In this document: piece after piece, positions 16,979-25,741 of the stretch
Numbering within the stretch: the first letter of the stretch is position 1
How the letters are laid out: each line of letters starts with the position of its first letter
NCBI GenBank assembly: GCA_020627535.1
Contig: JAHDGU010000002.1
Coordinates: forward strand, 124,001 to 188,000
Length of the DNA: 64,000 bases
Direction of reading: 5' to 3'
From: Saprospiraceae bacterium
Lineage (GTDB): Bacteria > Bacteroidota > Bacteroidia > Chitinophagales > Saprospiraceae
Made by a program: the position numbers and the translations under genes
Notes under the pieces: model-generated
What the model was told of the DNA's origin: nothing
Databases searched by the model: none
The model's input: only the letters and a program-made list of their open reading frames with translations

Positions 16979-17992
16979 ATGTGCAAACGAATCTTATCGG
17001 CCCTTATCGCTACGACCGGCATCTTATCCAGCTGTATGACTGGTCATGCTCAGAGTAGTGCTGATTTCGGAAAGGCCAAGTTTGAGCCGCCAGAGGGGCA
17101 AAAGCTGTTGATTATCGGTCAGGATGCCAATTCTGTGGGTGGGCTACCACAGTACTACAACGGCTATGTCGACCACCTAGAGACACCCGCTGGCATTACG
17201 ACCTATACATCCATCGAAAGTCTCACAGGACTCACTGAAGTCACCAATTGGGGTGCTGGAGATATCTGCGCACAGTGTTATGTCGACGATCCAAGCTTTG
17301 ACAATTCAGTCCTCGTGATTGGACTCTACCTCGTCGATATGCTAGATGACATCGCCGCTGGGAAGAAAGACTATAACATCAACAGATTGGGTCAATGGAT
17401 CAAGAACCAAGACCGGCCTATCTTTCTTCGCATTGGCTATGAATTTGAAGGACCTTGGAATCGATATGAACCTAGAGCTTTCGTCAAAGCATGGAAACAC
17501 ATTGTCCACCACATGGATAGCCTTGAGGTCAATAATATTTCTTATGTCTGGCAATCAGCAGGTCTCAACTATATCAATATTGAAGACTGGTATCCTGGAG
17601 ACGAATATGTCAACTGGATGGGCTATTCACAATTTGACGGACAGCATATGGGTGAGAAGATCAAAGCATTTGCGCGAAAGCGCTCCAAACCCATCATGAT
17701 CGCAGAAGCAACACCCAGACTCAAAATTCACAAAGGCAAGGCCAAAAAGCATTGGTCCAACTGGTATGAACGCGTGCTGAGAGAGATCCATGAAGATGAT
17801 AATATCAAGGCTTTTGCTTATATCAATGCCAACTGGGATCGACAGACCATGTGGATGGGCCAGGGCTGGGGAAACAGCCAGGTGCAGGATGATCCGTACA
17901 TACGCAAGAAATGGGAAGAAGAGTTTACAAAAGATTGTTGGCTAAGGGCTTCAGAAAACCTATTTGAACAATTGCACTACACCTCTCACTGA
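16979..17992 (+). CDS. GH26-like glycoside hydrolase, exported (probable lipoprotein)
   Basis: About 337-aa exported protein with a short leader ending in a lipobox-like ILSSC. The fold signature fits GH26 (mannanase, lichenase or beta-1,3-xylanase family): IFLRIGYEFEGPWNRYEPRAF resembles the R..hE.nG.W acid/base segment (Glu161 in the longer numbering), and SKPIMIAEATP holds the likely nucleophile (Glu249). YVWQSAG and VNWMGYSQFD also fit. A start six codons upstream (16961) is possible; the later ATG begins a canonical leader (MCKRIL). It diverges from the glucan operon across a shared regulatory region and so may be co-regulated. The substrate is uncertain: beta-1,3- or mixed-linkage glucan is suggested only by location. 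Confidence 0.7.
   Translation: MCKRILSALIATTGILSSCMTGHAQSSADFGKAKFEPPEGQKLLIIGQDANSVGGLPQYYNGYVDHLETPAGITTYTSIESLTGLTEVTNWGAGDICAQCYVDDPSFDNSVLVIGLYLVDMLDDIAAGKKDYNINRLGQWIKNQDRPIFLRIGYEFEGPWNRYEPRAFVKAWKHIVHHMDSLEVNNISYVWQSAGLNYINIEDWYPGDEYVNWMGYSQFDGQHMGEKIKAFARKRSKPIMIAEATPRLKIHKGKAKKHWSNWYERVLREIHEDDNIKAFAYINANWDRQTMWMGQGWGNSQVQDDPYIRKKWEEEFTKDCWLRASENLFEQLHYTSH
17672..17683 (+). repeat. GAAA-loop mini-hairpin (GCGC/GCGC stem)
   Basis: GCGCGAAAGCGC preceded by TTT, within the GH26-like gene in sense orientation. It is one copy of the dispersed element described under findings. Confidence 0.6.
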
Positions 17993-17997
17993 GTAAA

Positions 17998-18708
17998 ATG
18001 CGAAAGCCCTTATCTGTCGATCAAATACTCCAGCTGCTCAAAGCACAGGCAGACAGTACCATTGTCACCTACAAGGCGAAGAAATTTGGCATCACAGCGG
18101 ACAACTCCCTCGGAGTCTTCCAGAAAAGCCTCAACGATATTGCCAAGACGATCGTCAAAACCGATGAACTTGCATTGGCATTATACGATACTGGCATCTA
18201 CGAAGCACGCTTGCTGTGCAGCAAAGTCTTCCAAGTCAAAAATCTGACTCCAGAGCTTATGGATCGCTGGGTGTCAGATTTTGAAAACTGGGAAATCTGT
18301 GATTCATTCTGCTTGGCTCTATTTGCCAAGAGTCCATTTGCCCTACCCAAAATCCATGAATGGTCAAAGCGCCTAGCTGAATTTGAAAATAGAGCATCAT
18401 TTGCCACCATGGCAGGCTATTGCATGGCAGCCAAAAATGAAGAGAATAGAACATTCGAGGAATTGCTCCTATTGATTGAGGAGCACAGTCATGACGAAAG
18501 AACTTATGTCAAAAAGGCCGTCAATTGGGCTCTGAGAAATATTGGCAAGAGAAATGTGGATCTCCAGAAAAAAGCCATCCACCTATCCACAAAATTGACA
18601 GAGTCTTCAGCGGCAAACGCAAGATGGATCGGGACGGTCGCACTTAAGGAACTAAATGAGCCTGATGTGAGAATGTCCGATTATCCAAGGTCAAAATATC
18701 GGGAATAA
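17998..18708 (+). CDS. AlkD-family DNA alkylation repair protein
   Basis: 236-aa all-helical HEAT-like repeat protein of the AlkD family of DNA glycosylases, which excise N3- and N7-alkylated purines. Recognised by the helical repeat layout and the segments ENWEICDSFCLALFAKSPFA (about 95-115) and RTYVKKAVNWALRNIGKRN (about 163-182), which contain the Trp/Asp/Arg residues typical of the DNA-binding concave face. It begins 5 bp after the GH26-like gene, so they are probably co-transcribed although functionally unrelated. Length is normal for the family. Confidence 0.85.
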   Translation: MRKPLSVDQILQLLKAQADSTIVTYKAKKFGITADNSLGVFQKSLNDIAKTIVKTDELALALYDTGIYEARLLCSKVFQVKNLTPELMDRWVSDFENWEICDSFCLALFAKSPFALPKIHEWSKRLAEFENRASFATMAGYCMAAKNEENRTFEELLLLIEEHSHDERTYVKKAVNWALRNIGKRNVDLQKKAIHLSTKLTESSAANARWIGTVALKELNEPDVRMSDYPRSKYRE

Positions 18709-18774
18709 AGCACCAAGTGCCTGAGGTATGACCCGTAAAACCCTTCCGGTCACCAACATTTTAACATAGATAGT

Positions 18775-19122
18775 ATGACCAACAAACATGAGTCCGCCTG
18801 CATAACTTCACTGTCACTTCTCAGCTTTAATCTCTTGATTTGGACTATACTGATTTCACTATTCTCCCTAGAAGTAAGTATAGATACGAGCAACACGAAT
18901 GCGCTTGTCCTGATAATTCTCACACTACCAATACTTAGCCTTGTAATCAGTCTACTTTCTACCAGAATAGCGTGGAATTGTCGTGGTAAGATATCTACAG
19001 TGAGATTCAGAATAGCATTCTACGCCAACATTGCACTCACCATCCTCTTCTTTGGTATACTATGCGCTGAGATTTACGTTACCTTCAAGCTTGCAACAAT
19101 GGACCCAAATTCCTGGGGATAA
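18775..19122 (+). CDS. Small three-helix membrane protein, unknown function
   Basis: 115-aa hydrophobic protein with three predicted transmembrane segments (about 10-32, 42-62 and 84-106) separated by a short basic loop (TRIAWNCRGKISTVRFR). I recognise no family. It lies between the AlkD and ankyrin genes on the same strand, 66 bp after the former. Codon use looks ordinary, and no Shine-Dalgarno sequence is evident, which is common in this phylum. Confidence 0.55.
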   Translation: MTNKHESACITSLSLLSFNLLIWTILISLFSLEVSIDTSNTNALVLIILTLPILSLVISLLSTRIAWNCRGKISTVRFRIAFYANIALTILFFGILCAEIYVTFKLATMDPNSWG

Positions 19123-19155
19123 AGCCCTTGACTAGCCACGTCAGTCAAAAAAATA

Positions 19156-19458
19156 ATGCTCATCATGTCAGGAGGAGATTGGAAAGCGATGTTTCAGGCG
19201 ATCGAGACTGGTGATTTGGAGCTTGTCCGATACTACTTGCGCTCTGGTGTAGACCCCAATTATCAACATCCTGAGTATATGGCTCTACCGCTCTCAGAGA
19301 GCATCCGAAAGAGCTACGATGATATCAGCGAGCTTCTCTTACGTTTTGGCGCTGATCCACAGATTCGTGAACTTGAAAGCGGCCTCACCTCGTATGCTCT
19401 CGCTGCTCAAAAAGAAAACTTTAAAATACTTCAGATCATGAAGCGCTCATTAAGTTGA
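19156..19458 (+). CDS. Small ankyrin-repeat protein
   Basis: 100-aa protein with about two and a half ankyrin repeats. AIETGDLELVRYYLRSGVDPNYQ is a complete repeat, ALPLSESIRKSYDDISELLLRFGADPQIR a second, and SYALAAQKENFKILQIMKR a capping helix pair. There is no signal peptide, so it is probably a cytosolic protein-interaction module. An alternative start at 19165 (MSGGDW) is equally plausible. The partner is unknown. Confidence 0.7.
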   Translation: MLIMSGGDWKAMFQAIETGDLELVRYYLRSGVDPNYQHPEYMALPLSESIRKSYDDISELLLRFGADPQIRELESGLTSYALAAQKENFKILQIMKRSLS

Positions 19459-19500
19459 GCCACGGCCATGATTCTCTCACAAACTTGGACGAGTTGGTAA

Positions 19501-20385
19501 TTATCTCAATGTCACCGAATCTTGACTGATGTTCATGATGGCAAATATGCCAAATGAATTATCAAAGTTGCTATGAATACTGCTCGGCTCAGAGAAAGGA
19601 AAGTACTCTGCAATCTCTGCATTGAGAAGCGATCTTTCATAGCGATAATAATCCTCTGTCCAGTTGACTGCCTGGAAAATATATCTCACAGAATCAGCAC
19701 CACTCCAAAAATCCAAAAAGGCATCATAAGTGAAGCTCATGGACTGACCAGCAAAGGACTCATCTGACAAGACAGAAGTGCTATAGGACTCCTCAAATCT
19801 CAAATCATCGAAAAATAAGGAGTTACGCGTCCTGAGAATTACTTCATTTTCACCAAAACTCTTTTGCACACTTCTGAAGGCGAAAAAGTCATCTTGATCA
19901 TTCACATCAGCAATCTTCGCCGTCAGTCTTAGCTCATTGTCTTCAAGGGTCGCGCGCTCGATACTCAGTACACCCGGGCTCAAATATTGTGAACGAGCGG
20001 TAGTAAGATCATAGCCCTCGGCATCTACTTGGAGACTATACTCATGCCCGATCTCAAATTGGACTGATCTAAGATCGACATCCATATCGTTGCACTCCTC
20101 ACATGAGCCTGACATCAGTACCTCTCCATCGGTGTCATCACTCAAAATGTAGCTAAAACTCACTGGAATCAAATCTTCCTCTTGCGGAAAATCTACCTCA
20201 TCGATAAAAAAAGTCGGAACCACACTCAGTCGCATGACAGTATCTATACCCGGGATGAAGACTGCTTCGACGACCAAAGAACGATCAGACTCCTGCTGCG
20301 GAATCTCTATATCATTGGTGAATGTATTTTCATCACAGCTCATCAAGAGCCCAAGAAGTAATGCAGAATAAAAGAACTTCTTCAT
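19501..20385 (-). CDS. DUF4249-family lipoprotein
   Basis: 294-aa lipoprotein (LLMSC lipobox, Cys17) with the layout of DUF4249 proteins: an early DIEIPQQESDRSLVVEAVFIPG segment, then a beta-rich body with paired cysteines (CEECND). These proteins are routinely encoded next to TonB-dependent receptors and are thought to be outer-membrane accessory proteins of unknown role. Here the gene starts 5 bp after the receptor stop, confirming one operon. It ends MNISQDSVTLR without a sorting domain. Confidence 0.8.
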   Translation of the reverse strand: MKKFFYSALLLGLLMSCDENTFTNDIEIPQQESDRSLVVEAVFIPGIDTVMRLSVVPTFFIDEVDFPQEEDLIPVSFSYILSDDTDGEVLMSGSCEECNDMDVDLRSVQFEIGHEYSLQVDAEGYDLTTARSQYLSPGVLSIERATLEDNELRLTAKIADVNDQDDFFAFRSVQKSFGENEVILRTRNSLFFDDLRFEESYSTSVLSDESFAGQSMSFTYDAFLDFWSGADSVRYIFQAVNWTEDYYRYERSLLNAEIAEYFPFSEPSSIHSNFDNSFGIFAIMNISQDSVTLR

Positions 20386-20390
20386 GGCCG

Positions 20391-22748
20391 TTAAAATTCA
20401 AATTTATAGGATATACTCGGCACGATTGGCATGATACCAATCTCACGGAATCTTGTTGTCGACATCCCATTTTCAAAATTTGTGGTTCGCGCCACAAAGA
20501 GTGGGTTGACATGATTGTATGCATTATAGGCACCTAGTACCCAAGTACGCTTGTGCTTTCTTTTTTGTTTCGAAAATTCGACACTGACATCCAGTCGGTG
20601 ATAATCGGAAAGTCGGAAATTATTCTTCTGATCGAAGACCGCGACAGTATTGACGAATACCCCTGAGGACCAAGGAGACTCCTCTGTGACAGGATACACC
20701 GCGGTAGGAAGACTGACTGCATTGCCCGTCGCATATACCCATGACCCACTCACTCTGATCCGATCTGTGATCTTATAGTTGGCAGCGACAGAAAAATCAT
20801 GCCTTCGGTCTGCATAAAACGGAAAGCGTCGACCGCTATTGATATCATCAAACTGTCGCCAATTCCACGAGAGAGTATAGCCTATCCATCCTGTAAACCT
20901 TCCAGATTTTTTCTGCAAGAATAGTTCGAGGCCATAGGTCTCGCCATCACCTTGTACAATCTGATTTTCCCAACTGCTGTTGGGATTAATGCCATCGATG
21001 AGAAAATTAGCTCCTTCCCTGTAGGATATCACATCTTTCATTTCCTTATAGTAGACTTCAGCACTGAACTCATAATCATTGTTGATGGTCTTCGCCACTC
21101 CCGCCGCAAACTGATAGGATCTTTGCGGCCTGATACGATCTGTGCTCGGCACCCAAAAATCTGAAGGCAAACTGAGTGATTCTGAACTGATGAGATTGAT
21201 ATATTGCCTCATGCGTGCATAGCTTGCCTTGAGCGCCCATCGATTAGCCAATTGATAATTGATACCGATGCGTGGCTCGAAAGAAAAGAAATTTTCATCC
21301 CGTACGGCAAAGTGACTTACGTGCAATCCTACATTTGCGCGAAAGCGCCCGAGGTTCATCTCATCTTCCACGAAGATGAAATTTTCCAATGCATTCAATG
21401 AAGGGCTCCCCACAGTGGTGTCGACATTCTCTGCTCCATCTTCAAACTTGAACCCAAATGCTCCGGGTGTATACGTATGACGCGTACTACTGACTCCTGT
21501 CCGGATATAATGCTCAGGATTTATCGACCAGTCTAAATTGACCCGCGCAGATATATCTTCGATACCAGACAGATATCGTGCAAAAAAGGTCGTCTTGTCC
21601 TCTTCAAACTCTTCCTCGAGACTTGCCTTAAAATCAATCTGATAATTGGTATAGGCGATTGTCGTATTGAGAAACATCTTTTCATTGAGCTTTCGGTTCC
21701 ATCGCAAAGCTCCTAGACGATTGCCCCATACTGGCCCCACATCCGACTCTTGCTTGTAGTCATCATCAGCGTAGCTGTATTTAATCTTGAAGACATCGCG
21801 ACCCTGATAAAAACTCAGGTACAGACGATCCTTATCACTGATTCGGTGACTAATCTTTGCATTGAGATCATAGAAATGCGCCGTAGGCACTACCTTTTCA
21901 TCACTACCGCTCGTGGCGGAATTGATAAATGGTCGAGCAATGGCATCCCAGTACATCCGACGGCCCGACACCAAAAATGTGGTTTTCTTTCCGATTGGGC
22001 CTTCTAGCATCAGCTTGGAAGCAATCATCCCGATAGAGCCACTACCATGAAACTCAGATTGATGTCCATCTTTCATCTGCAGGTCAACTACTGATGATAG
22101 CCTTCCTCCATAGCGAGCAGGAAATCCCCCCTTGATGACATTGGTATTCTTGATGGCATCTGCATTGAAAATCGAAAACAAGCCAAGAACATGGGACACA
22201 TTGTACACAGGTACACCATCCATGATGATCAGGTTCTGATCCTTGGATCCTCCACGCACAAGAATACCACTCTGCAACTCACCAGCCGACTGTATACCGG
22301 GCAGAAGCTGTAGGGTCCTCATGATATCAACCTCACCGAGAAAACTGGGCATGGTCTTGATCTGCTGTATCGGGATCGTCACTTGGCTCATCTGGACTTG
22401 CTCCTCGATGTGGGTGACACGATCACTGATGATTTCGATCTCCTCTAGCTCGATTTCAGAGCTCAAATCAATATCATAGGTCTGATTCTCTTGTAAGTCA
22501 ATCTCAAGTGATATGGTCTGATAGCCTATGTAGCTCACCGAGACCACATGCTTCCCACGAGGAAGAGTCAAGCTATAAAAGCCGTAGTTATTGGAGTATG
22601 TGCCTGCCTCACTCGGCGTGGCGTAGACCGTGGCTGCCACCAGAAGTTCTCCAGAAGACTTGTCTTTGATCTTGCCAGAGATGGTATAGTCCTGTGCTGC
22701 AAGAGGCCAGAGGACCACAGCCAATAAAAGGGCGAAAAGATGTTTCAA
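20391..22748 (-). CDS. TonB-dependent outer-membrane receptor
   Basis: 785-aa receptor with signal peptide (1-18), an N-terminal carboxypeptidase-regulatory-like domain (about 22-108, SGKIKDKSSGELLVAATVYA to SLEIDL), a plug domain (about 125-230, including LVRGGSKDQNLIIMDGVPVYN and GGFPARYGGRLSSVVDLQMKDG) and a 22-strand-type barrel ending in SYKFEF with a terminal Phe. It lacks the SusC-specific N-terminal extension and size (about 1000 aa) and has no SusD neighbour, so it belongs to the DUF4249-associated receptor group. The substrate is unknown. It carries one of the dispersed mini-hairpins at 21337. Confidence 0.92.
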   Translation of the reverse strand: MKHLFALLLAVVLWPLAAQDYTISGKIKDKSSGELLVAATVYATPSEAGTYSNNYGFYSLTLPRGKHVVSVSYIGYQTISLEIDLQENQTYDIDLSSEIELEEIEIISDRVTHIEEQVQMSQVTIPIQQIKTMPSFLGEVDIMRTLQLLPGIQSAGELQSGILVRGGSKDQNLIIMDGVPVYNVSHVLGLFSIFNADAIKNTNVIKGGFPARYGGRLSSVVDLQMKDGHQSEFHGSGSIGMIASKLMLEGPIGKKTTFLVSGRRMYWDAIARPFINSATSGSDEKVVPTAHFYDLNAKISHRISDKDRLYLSFYQGRDVFKIKYSYADDDYKQESDVGPVWGNRLGALRWNRKLNEKMFLNTTIAYTNYQIDFKASLEEEFEEDKTTFFARYLSGIEDISARVNLDWSINPEHYIRTGVSSTRHTYTPGAFGFKFEDGAENVDTTVGSPSLNALENFIFVEDEMNLGRFRANVGLHVSHFAVRDENFFSFEPRIGINYQLANRWALKASYARMRQYINLISSESLSLPSDFWVPSTDRIRPQRSYQFAAGVAKTINNDYEFSAEVYYKEMKDVISYREGANFLIDGINPNSSWENQIVQGDGETYGLELFLQKKSGRFTGWIGYTLSWNWRQFDDINSGRRFPFYADRRHDFSVAANYKITDRIRVSGSWVYATGNAVSLPTAVYPVTEESPWSSGVFVNTVAVFDQKNNFRLSDYHRLDVSVEFSKQKRKHKRTWVLGAYNAYNHVNPLFVARTTNFENGMSTTRFREIGIMPIVPSISYKFEF
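21337..21348 (+). repeat. GAAA-loop mini-hairpin (GCGC/GCGC stem)
   Basis: GCGCGAAAGCGC preceded by TTT, antisense to the TonB receptor gene. It has the same 12-mer and flank as the copy at 17672 although the two genes are unrelated. Confidence 0.6.
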
Positions 22749-22875
22749 GCGGGTTGTACGTTTTAGCTTCTACGTTTGAACGGACTAAGAGTTACGAAAG
22801 TCTTGAGATCTGTGTTAAAGTTCGAGTAGTGATGCCAAGGCCTAGAATGCGATCTTTGATGTGAAAATATAACTC

Positions 22876-23529
22876 ATGAAGATATTCTGCTCCCTTGCAC
22901 TATTCCTTTCCCTCACGAGCACGTCGCTCTTCGCCCAGAGCAACTTGCTCGATCAAAAAGAGCTCAAAAAAGCTCTCAAGAAAAGCGAGAAGTACCAAAA
23001 TTCCTTGAAAAAGGAATATCTAAATCCTGAAACGACCATTTTAAATCCGTTGGAATTAAAGAAGCTTAAAGATCTAGGAGGATTTTCTTTTTTTGAGTTG
23101 AACGAAAAATACATTTTTCGATGTCCTATCGATCCCATTGCCGAGCCCAATGAGCTCATAATGCCTACGAGCACCGAGCGCGTTGCAAAGTACAAAATCT
23201 ATGCAAGAGTTTCCTTTGAGATTGAAGGGGAAGTACACAGTGTATCACTTCTGCAATCGTACGATTATGGACTTGACAAACAAGGCAATGCGCAATTGTT
23301 TTTACCATTTACTGACCTCAGCTCTGGAGAGGAGTCTTATGGTGGGGGCAGATATATCAACATTACTCACAAAAAAGGAGATGATCATGTCATCATTGAT
23401 TTTAATCAATCCTATCAACCACTTTGTTCGTACACCTCTGGCTATTCATGCCCTGTCCCACCCAAAGAGAATTTTATCAACCACCGTATAGAGGCGGGCA
23501 TCAAACATTCAGAGCTAGGAGGCCACTAG
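22876..23529 (+). CDS. Secreted DUF1684-family protein
   Basis: 217-aa protein with a clear signal peptide (cleavage after LFAQ). The C-terminal half has the DUF1684 pattern: FLPFTDLSSGEESYGGGRYINI, IIDFNQSYQPLCSYTSGYSCPVPPKENFINHRIEAG. Many homologues are secreted or periplasmic and no enzymatic function is established. A TACGTTTG box at 22771 could be its promoter. The stop overlaps the convergent TatD stop by 4 bp, so the two transcripts must overlap. Confidence 0.85.
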   Translation: MKIFCSLALFLSLTSTSLFAQSNLLDQKELKKALKKSEKYQNSLKKEYLNPETTILNPLELKKLKDLGGFSFFELNEKYIFRCPIDPIAEPNELIMPTSTERVAKYKIYARVSFEIEGEVHSVSLLQSYDYGLDKQGNAQLFLPFTDLSSGEESYGGGRYINITHKKGDDHVIIDFNQSYQPLCSYTSGYSCPVPPKENFINHRIEAGIKHSELGGH

Positions 23530-24305
23530 TCACGTGGCAATCGCGGAAATAGTTTGTAGGCATTCTTGGTAGTGATCGCGGCAATTTCGGATTCTGACAG
23601 ATTCATTGCCTCTGCAAGATGCTGATGAACATAACTAACAAAAGAGCACTCATTTCTTTTTCCCCGCTTCGGCACTGGTGCGAGATATGGGCAATCCGTT
23701 TCCAGCACGATATAAGGCAGATCGTCTCGCTTTAGTTCTTCACGGAGTTTGACCTTTTTATAAGTGAGCACACCACCTAGTCCTACAAAAAAACCGAGAT
23801 CCTTGATCCGATCTAGCTCTGTTCTTGTCTCACCGAAGCAGTGAAACACACCAGACAAATCTCCATTTTGGCGTGCAGCCACCATATCAATCGCATCAGA
23901 AATAGAATCTCTAGAGTGTATCACAATCGGCAAGTTGCACTCGAGTGCCCATGATATCTGACGATCAAATGCTTTTTTCTGTTGAGGTACGAAAGACTTG
24001 TCCCAATAATAATCTAGGCCAATCTCTCCTACGGCAATAAAATCACGCCTATCTAGCTCAATTTCCATCCAATCGAGTTGTTCCTCATAGTCTTCTTTGA
24101 CACTGCAAGGATGCAGCCCCATCATGGCATGGCATAGCTCAGGGTAATCCTCTTCCATCTGATACATACTTGGCACAGAGTCTCGATCAATATTGGGCAT
24201 GCAAATAGCGCCGACCCCGACATCCCGGGCTCGCGCTATCACTTCTGCTCGATCCTCGTCAAACTGCTCAGCATAGATATGCGCATGCGTATCGATTAAG
24301 TTCAT
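23526..24305 (-). CDS. tatD: TatD-family metal-dependent deoxyribonuclease
   Basis: 259-aa TIM-barrel metallohydrolase of the TatD/YcfH family, acting in the cytosol on DNA 3' ends in repair or degradation. Metal-ligand motifs are present: DTHAHI at residues 5-10, GEIGLDYYWD (Glu ligand, about 93), IVIHSRD, FHCFGE, and ETDCPYLAPVPKRGKRNE with the final catalytic Asp. Length is typical. It is convergent with the DUF1684 gene. It is followed upstream by a GC-rich intergenic segment. Confidence 0.93.
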   Translation of the reverse strand: MNLIDTHAHIYAEQFDEDRAEVIARARDVGVGAICMPNIDRDSVPSMYQMEEDYPELCHAMMGLHPCSVKEDYEEQLDWMEIELDRRDFIAVGEIGLDYYWDKSFVPQQKKAFDRQISWALECNLPIVIHSRDSISDAIDMVAARQNGDLSGVFHCFGETRTELDRIKDLGFFVGLGGVLTYKKVKLREELKRDDLPYIVLETDCPYLAPVPKRGKRNECSFVSYVHQHLAEAMNLSESEIAAITTKNAYKLFPRLPRD

Positions 24306-24339
24306 ACTGCGAAGTTATGGCTACAGGTCTAGAGATGTA

Positions 24340-24436
24340 ATTGGGCGCCGGACCCTATGCTCCACCCGTCGTCGCTCGCTCCTCCGTCCTACGGACCAAG
24401 GGGATTGCGCAGCGGTGGCGCGAGGGAATTTCAGTT
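24340..24436. other. GC-rich intergenic segment with short hairpin
   Basis: Much more GC-rich than its surroundings, with a TCCGT/ACGGA stem and three-base loop (24383-24395) and several further GCGC and GGCGCC words. It shows no open frame and lies between the divergent tatD and MORN-repeat genes. It could be a decayed repeat element. Confidence 0.35.
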
Positions 24437-24490
24437 TAAAAATGATCCAAGTGCTGAAAAATCTTGTATTACTTGTCAAATAGTTTACGT

Positions 24491-25048
24491 ATGAAGGCAT
24501 ATATCATCTTAAGTCTCCTTTCACTCAGCGTCTCTTTGTCAGCACAGGACTCACTCTCGATGACCCATACATATGAGAGCGAAGGTATCAGCATGTCCGA
24601 TAGCTACGGCTCTTCCCAGTCTGGCATCTACAGATACTACGCCAAGGGATCAACAGAACCATACACAGGAGTACTATATGCACAGTATCCTGATGGGCAG
24701 ATGGAATCAGTCCAAGACTTTGTAGATGGTCTGGGTCAAGGGAAGTTTAAAAACTACTATCGCAATGGCAATCTCAAAGAAATAGGCACTTACCATCAGA
24801 ATCGCGTCGAAGGCCCTATCGAAAAATACCGAGAAGACGGAAGTCTTCTAGCCAAAGGTACTTACAAGGACTGGCGCATCAAAGTTGGCAATTGGATCTA
24901 CTATGATGCCACCGGCAATATCAGAGAGCAAGTCGACTATGGAGAGAAAGGTAGCATTGAGGAAGTCAAAGAGTACTATGCTAGAGGCGACATATCCAAA
25001 AGTTGGTATGACAGTATCCTCAGGACCAATGGATTTGCTGTGGAGTAA
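24491..25048 (+). CDS. Secreted MORN-repeat (YwqK-like) protein
   Basis: About 185-aa exported protein with signal peptide (MKAYIILSLLSLSVSLSAQ; a start 27 bp upstream adds an implausible N-terminus). The body is a run of MORN_2-type repeats: YTGVLYAQYPDGQMESVQDFVDG, QGKFKNYYRNGNLKEIGTYHQN, VEGPIEKYREDGSLLAKGTYKD, GNWIYYDATGNIREQVDYGE. In databases such proteins are often labelled YwqK-family antitoxin, but no toxin partner is visible here, so I infer only an envelope-associated repeat protein. Confidence 0.75.
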   Translation: MKAYIILSLLSLSVSLSAQDSLSMTHTYESEGISMSDSYGSSQSGIYRYYAKGSTEPYTGVLYAQYPDGQMESVQDFVDGLGQGKFKNYYRNGNLKEIGTYHQNRVEGPIEKYREDGSLLAKGTYKDWRIKVGNWIYYDATGNIREQVDYGEKGSIEEVKEYYARGDISKSWYDSILRTNGFAVE

Positions 25049-25070
25049 TGTCCCGGCTTGAGTGCATATC

Positions 25071-25078
25071 TATCTTTG
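25071..25078 (+). promoter_or_regulatory. TATCTTTG -7 box abutting the RNase H start
   Basis: Perfect TAnnTTTG match ending three bases before the ATG at 25082, implying a leaderless or near-leaderless transcript. No good TTTG -33 box is found at the standard distance. Confidence 0.45.
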
Positions 25079-25081
25079 CAC

Positions 25082-25717
25082 ATGGCAAAAAAGAAAAAAT
25101 ACTACGTCGTCTGGGAAGGACATGAGCCTGGGATCTATGAGTCTTGGGCTGAGTGTCAATTGCAGACCAAAGGATATCCTGCAGCTAAGTACAAGTCGTT
25201 CACTAGTTTAGAAGAAGCTCGCCAGGCGTTTTTTGGCAAACCAGAAGACTTCTATGCCTCAGCGAAGAAGAAATCACCCAAAACTCCTTACTATAAAGAT
25301 AATCCCGCGATAGATCAATATGCCTTATCAGTGGACGCTGCATGCAGCGGTAATCCCGGAGCTATGGAGTACCAAGGTGTTTGGATCGAGCATGGTGATG
25401 TACTTTTCAAGCAAGGACCCTTTGCGATGGGGACCAATAACATTGGCGAATTTCTCGCTATCGTCCATGCACTGGCATATTTCCACAAGACTGGTGAGAA
25501 GGATGTTACCATATATACTGATTCTCGCACAGCCATGGCTTGGGTACGCAATAAATTTGTCAGAACCAAACTTCAAAAAACCAGAAAAAATGCCAAATTA
25601 TTCGAGTTAATTGCTCGCGCAGAAATTTGGCTCCGCACACATAAATACTCCAATCCAATTATCAAATGGGACACGAAAAACTGGGGTGAAATTCCCGCAG
25701 ACTTTGGGAGGAAGTGA
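25082..25717 (+). CDS. rnhA: Ribonuclease HI with N-terminal viroplasmin domain
   Basis: 211-aa enzyme that degrades the RNA strand of RNA-DNA hybrids. Residues about 5-50 form the small viroplasmin/hybrid-binding domain (YYVVWEGHEPGIYESWAECQLQTKGYPAAKYKSF). The catalytic domain has all four acidic positions: DAACSGNPG, NIGEF, YTDSRTA and the final WDTKNWGEIPADFGRK. The start at 25082 (MAKKKK) is preferred over 25058 because the viroplasmin domain starts there and the promoter-like box lies immediately before it. Confidence 0.93.
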   Translation: MAKKKKYYVVWEGHEPGIYESWAECQLQTKGYPAAKYKSFTSLEEARQAFFGKPEDFYASAKKKSPKTPYYKDNPAIDQYALSVDAACSGNPGAMEYQGVWIEHGDVLFKQGPFAMGTNNIGEFLAIVHALAYFHKTGEKDVTIYTDSRTAMAWVRNKFVRTKLQKTRKNAKLFELIARAEIWLRTHKYSNPIIKWDTKNWGEIPADFGRK

Positions 25718-25741
25718 GATGGACTGGATGGACTGGATCGA

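Noticed and set aside
20480-20498. TTTGTGG/CCACAAA inverted repeat around TTCGCG in the TonB receptor gene
   Set aside because: It has a different loop and no T run. As a single case it could be chance and does not fit the GAAA-loop family.
24491-25048. YwqK-type antitoxin of a toxin-antitoxin pair
   Set aside because: The protein is exported and built of MORN repeats, and no toxin gene is adjacent; the database label would be misleading.
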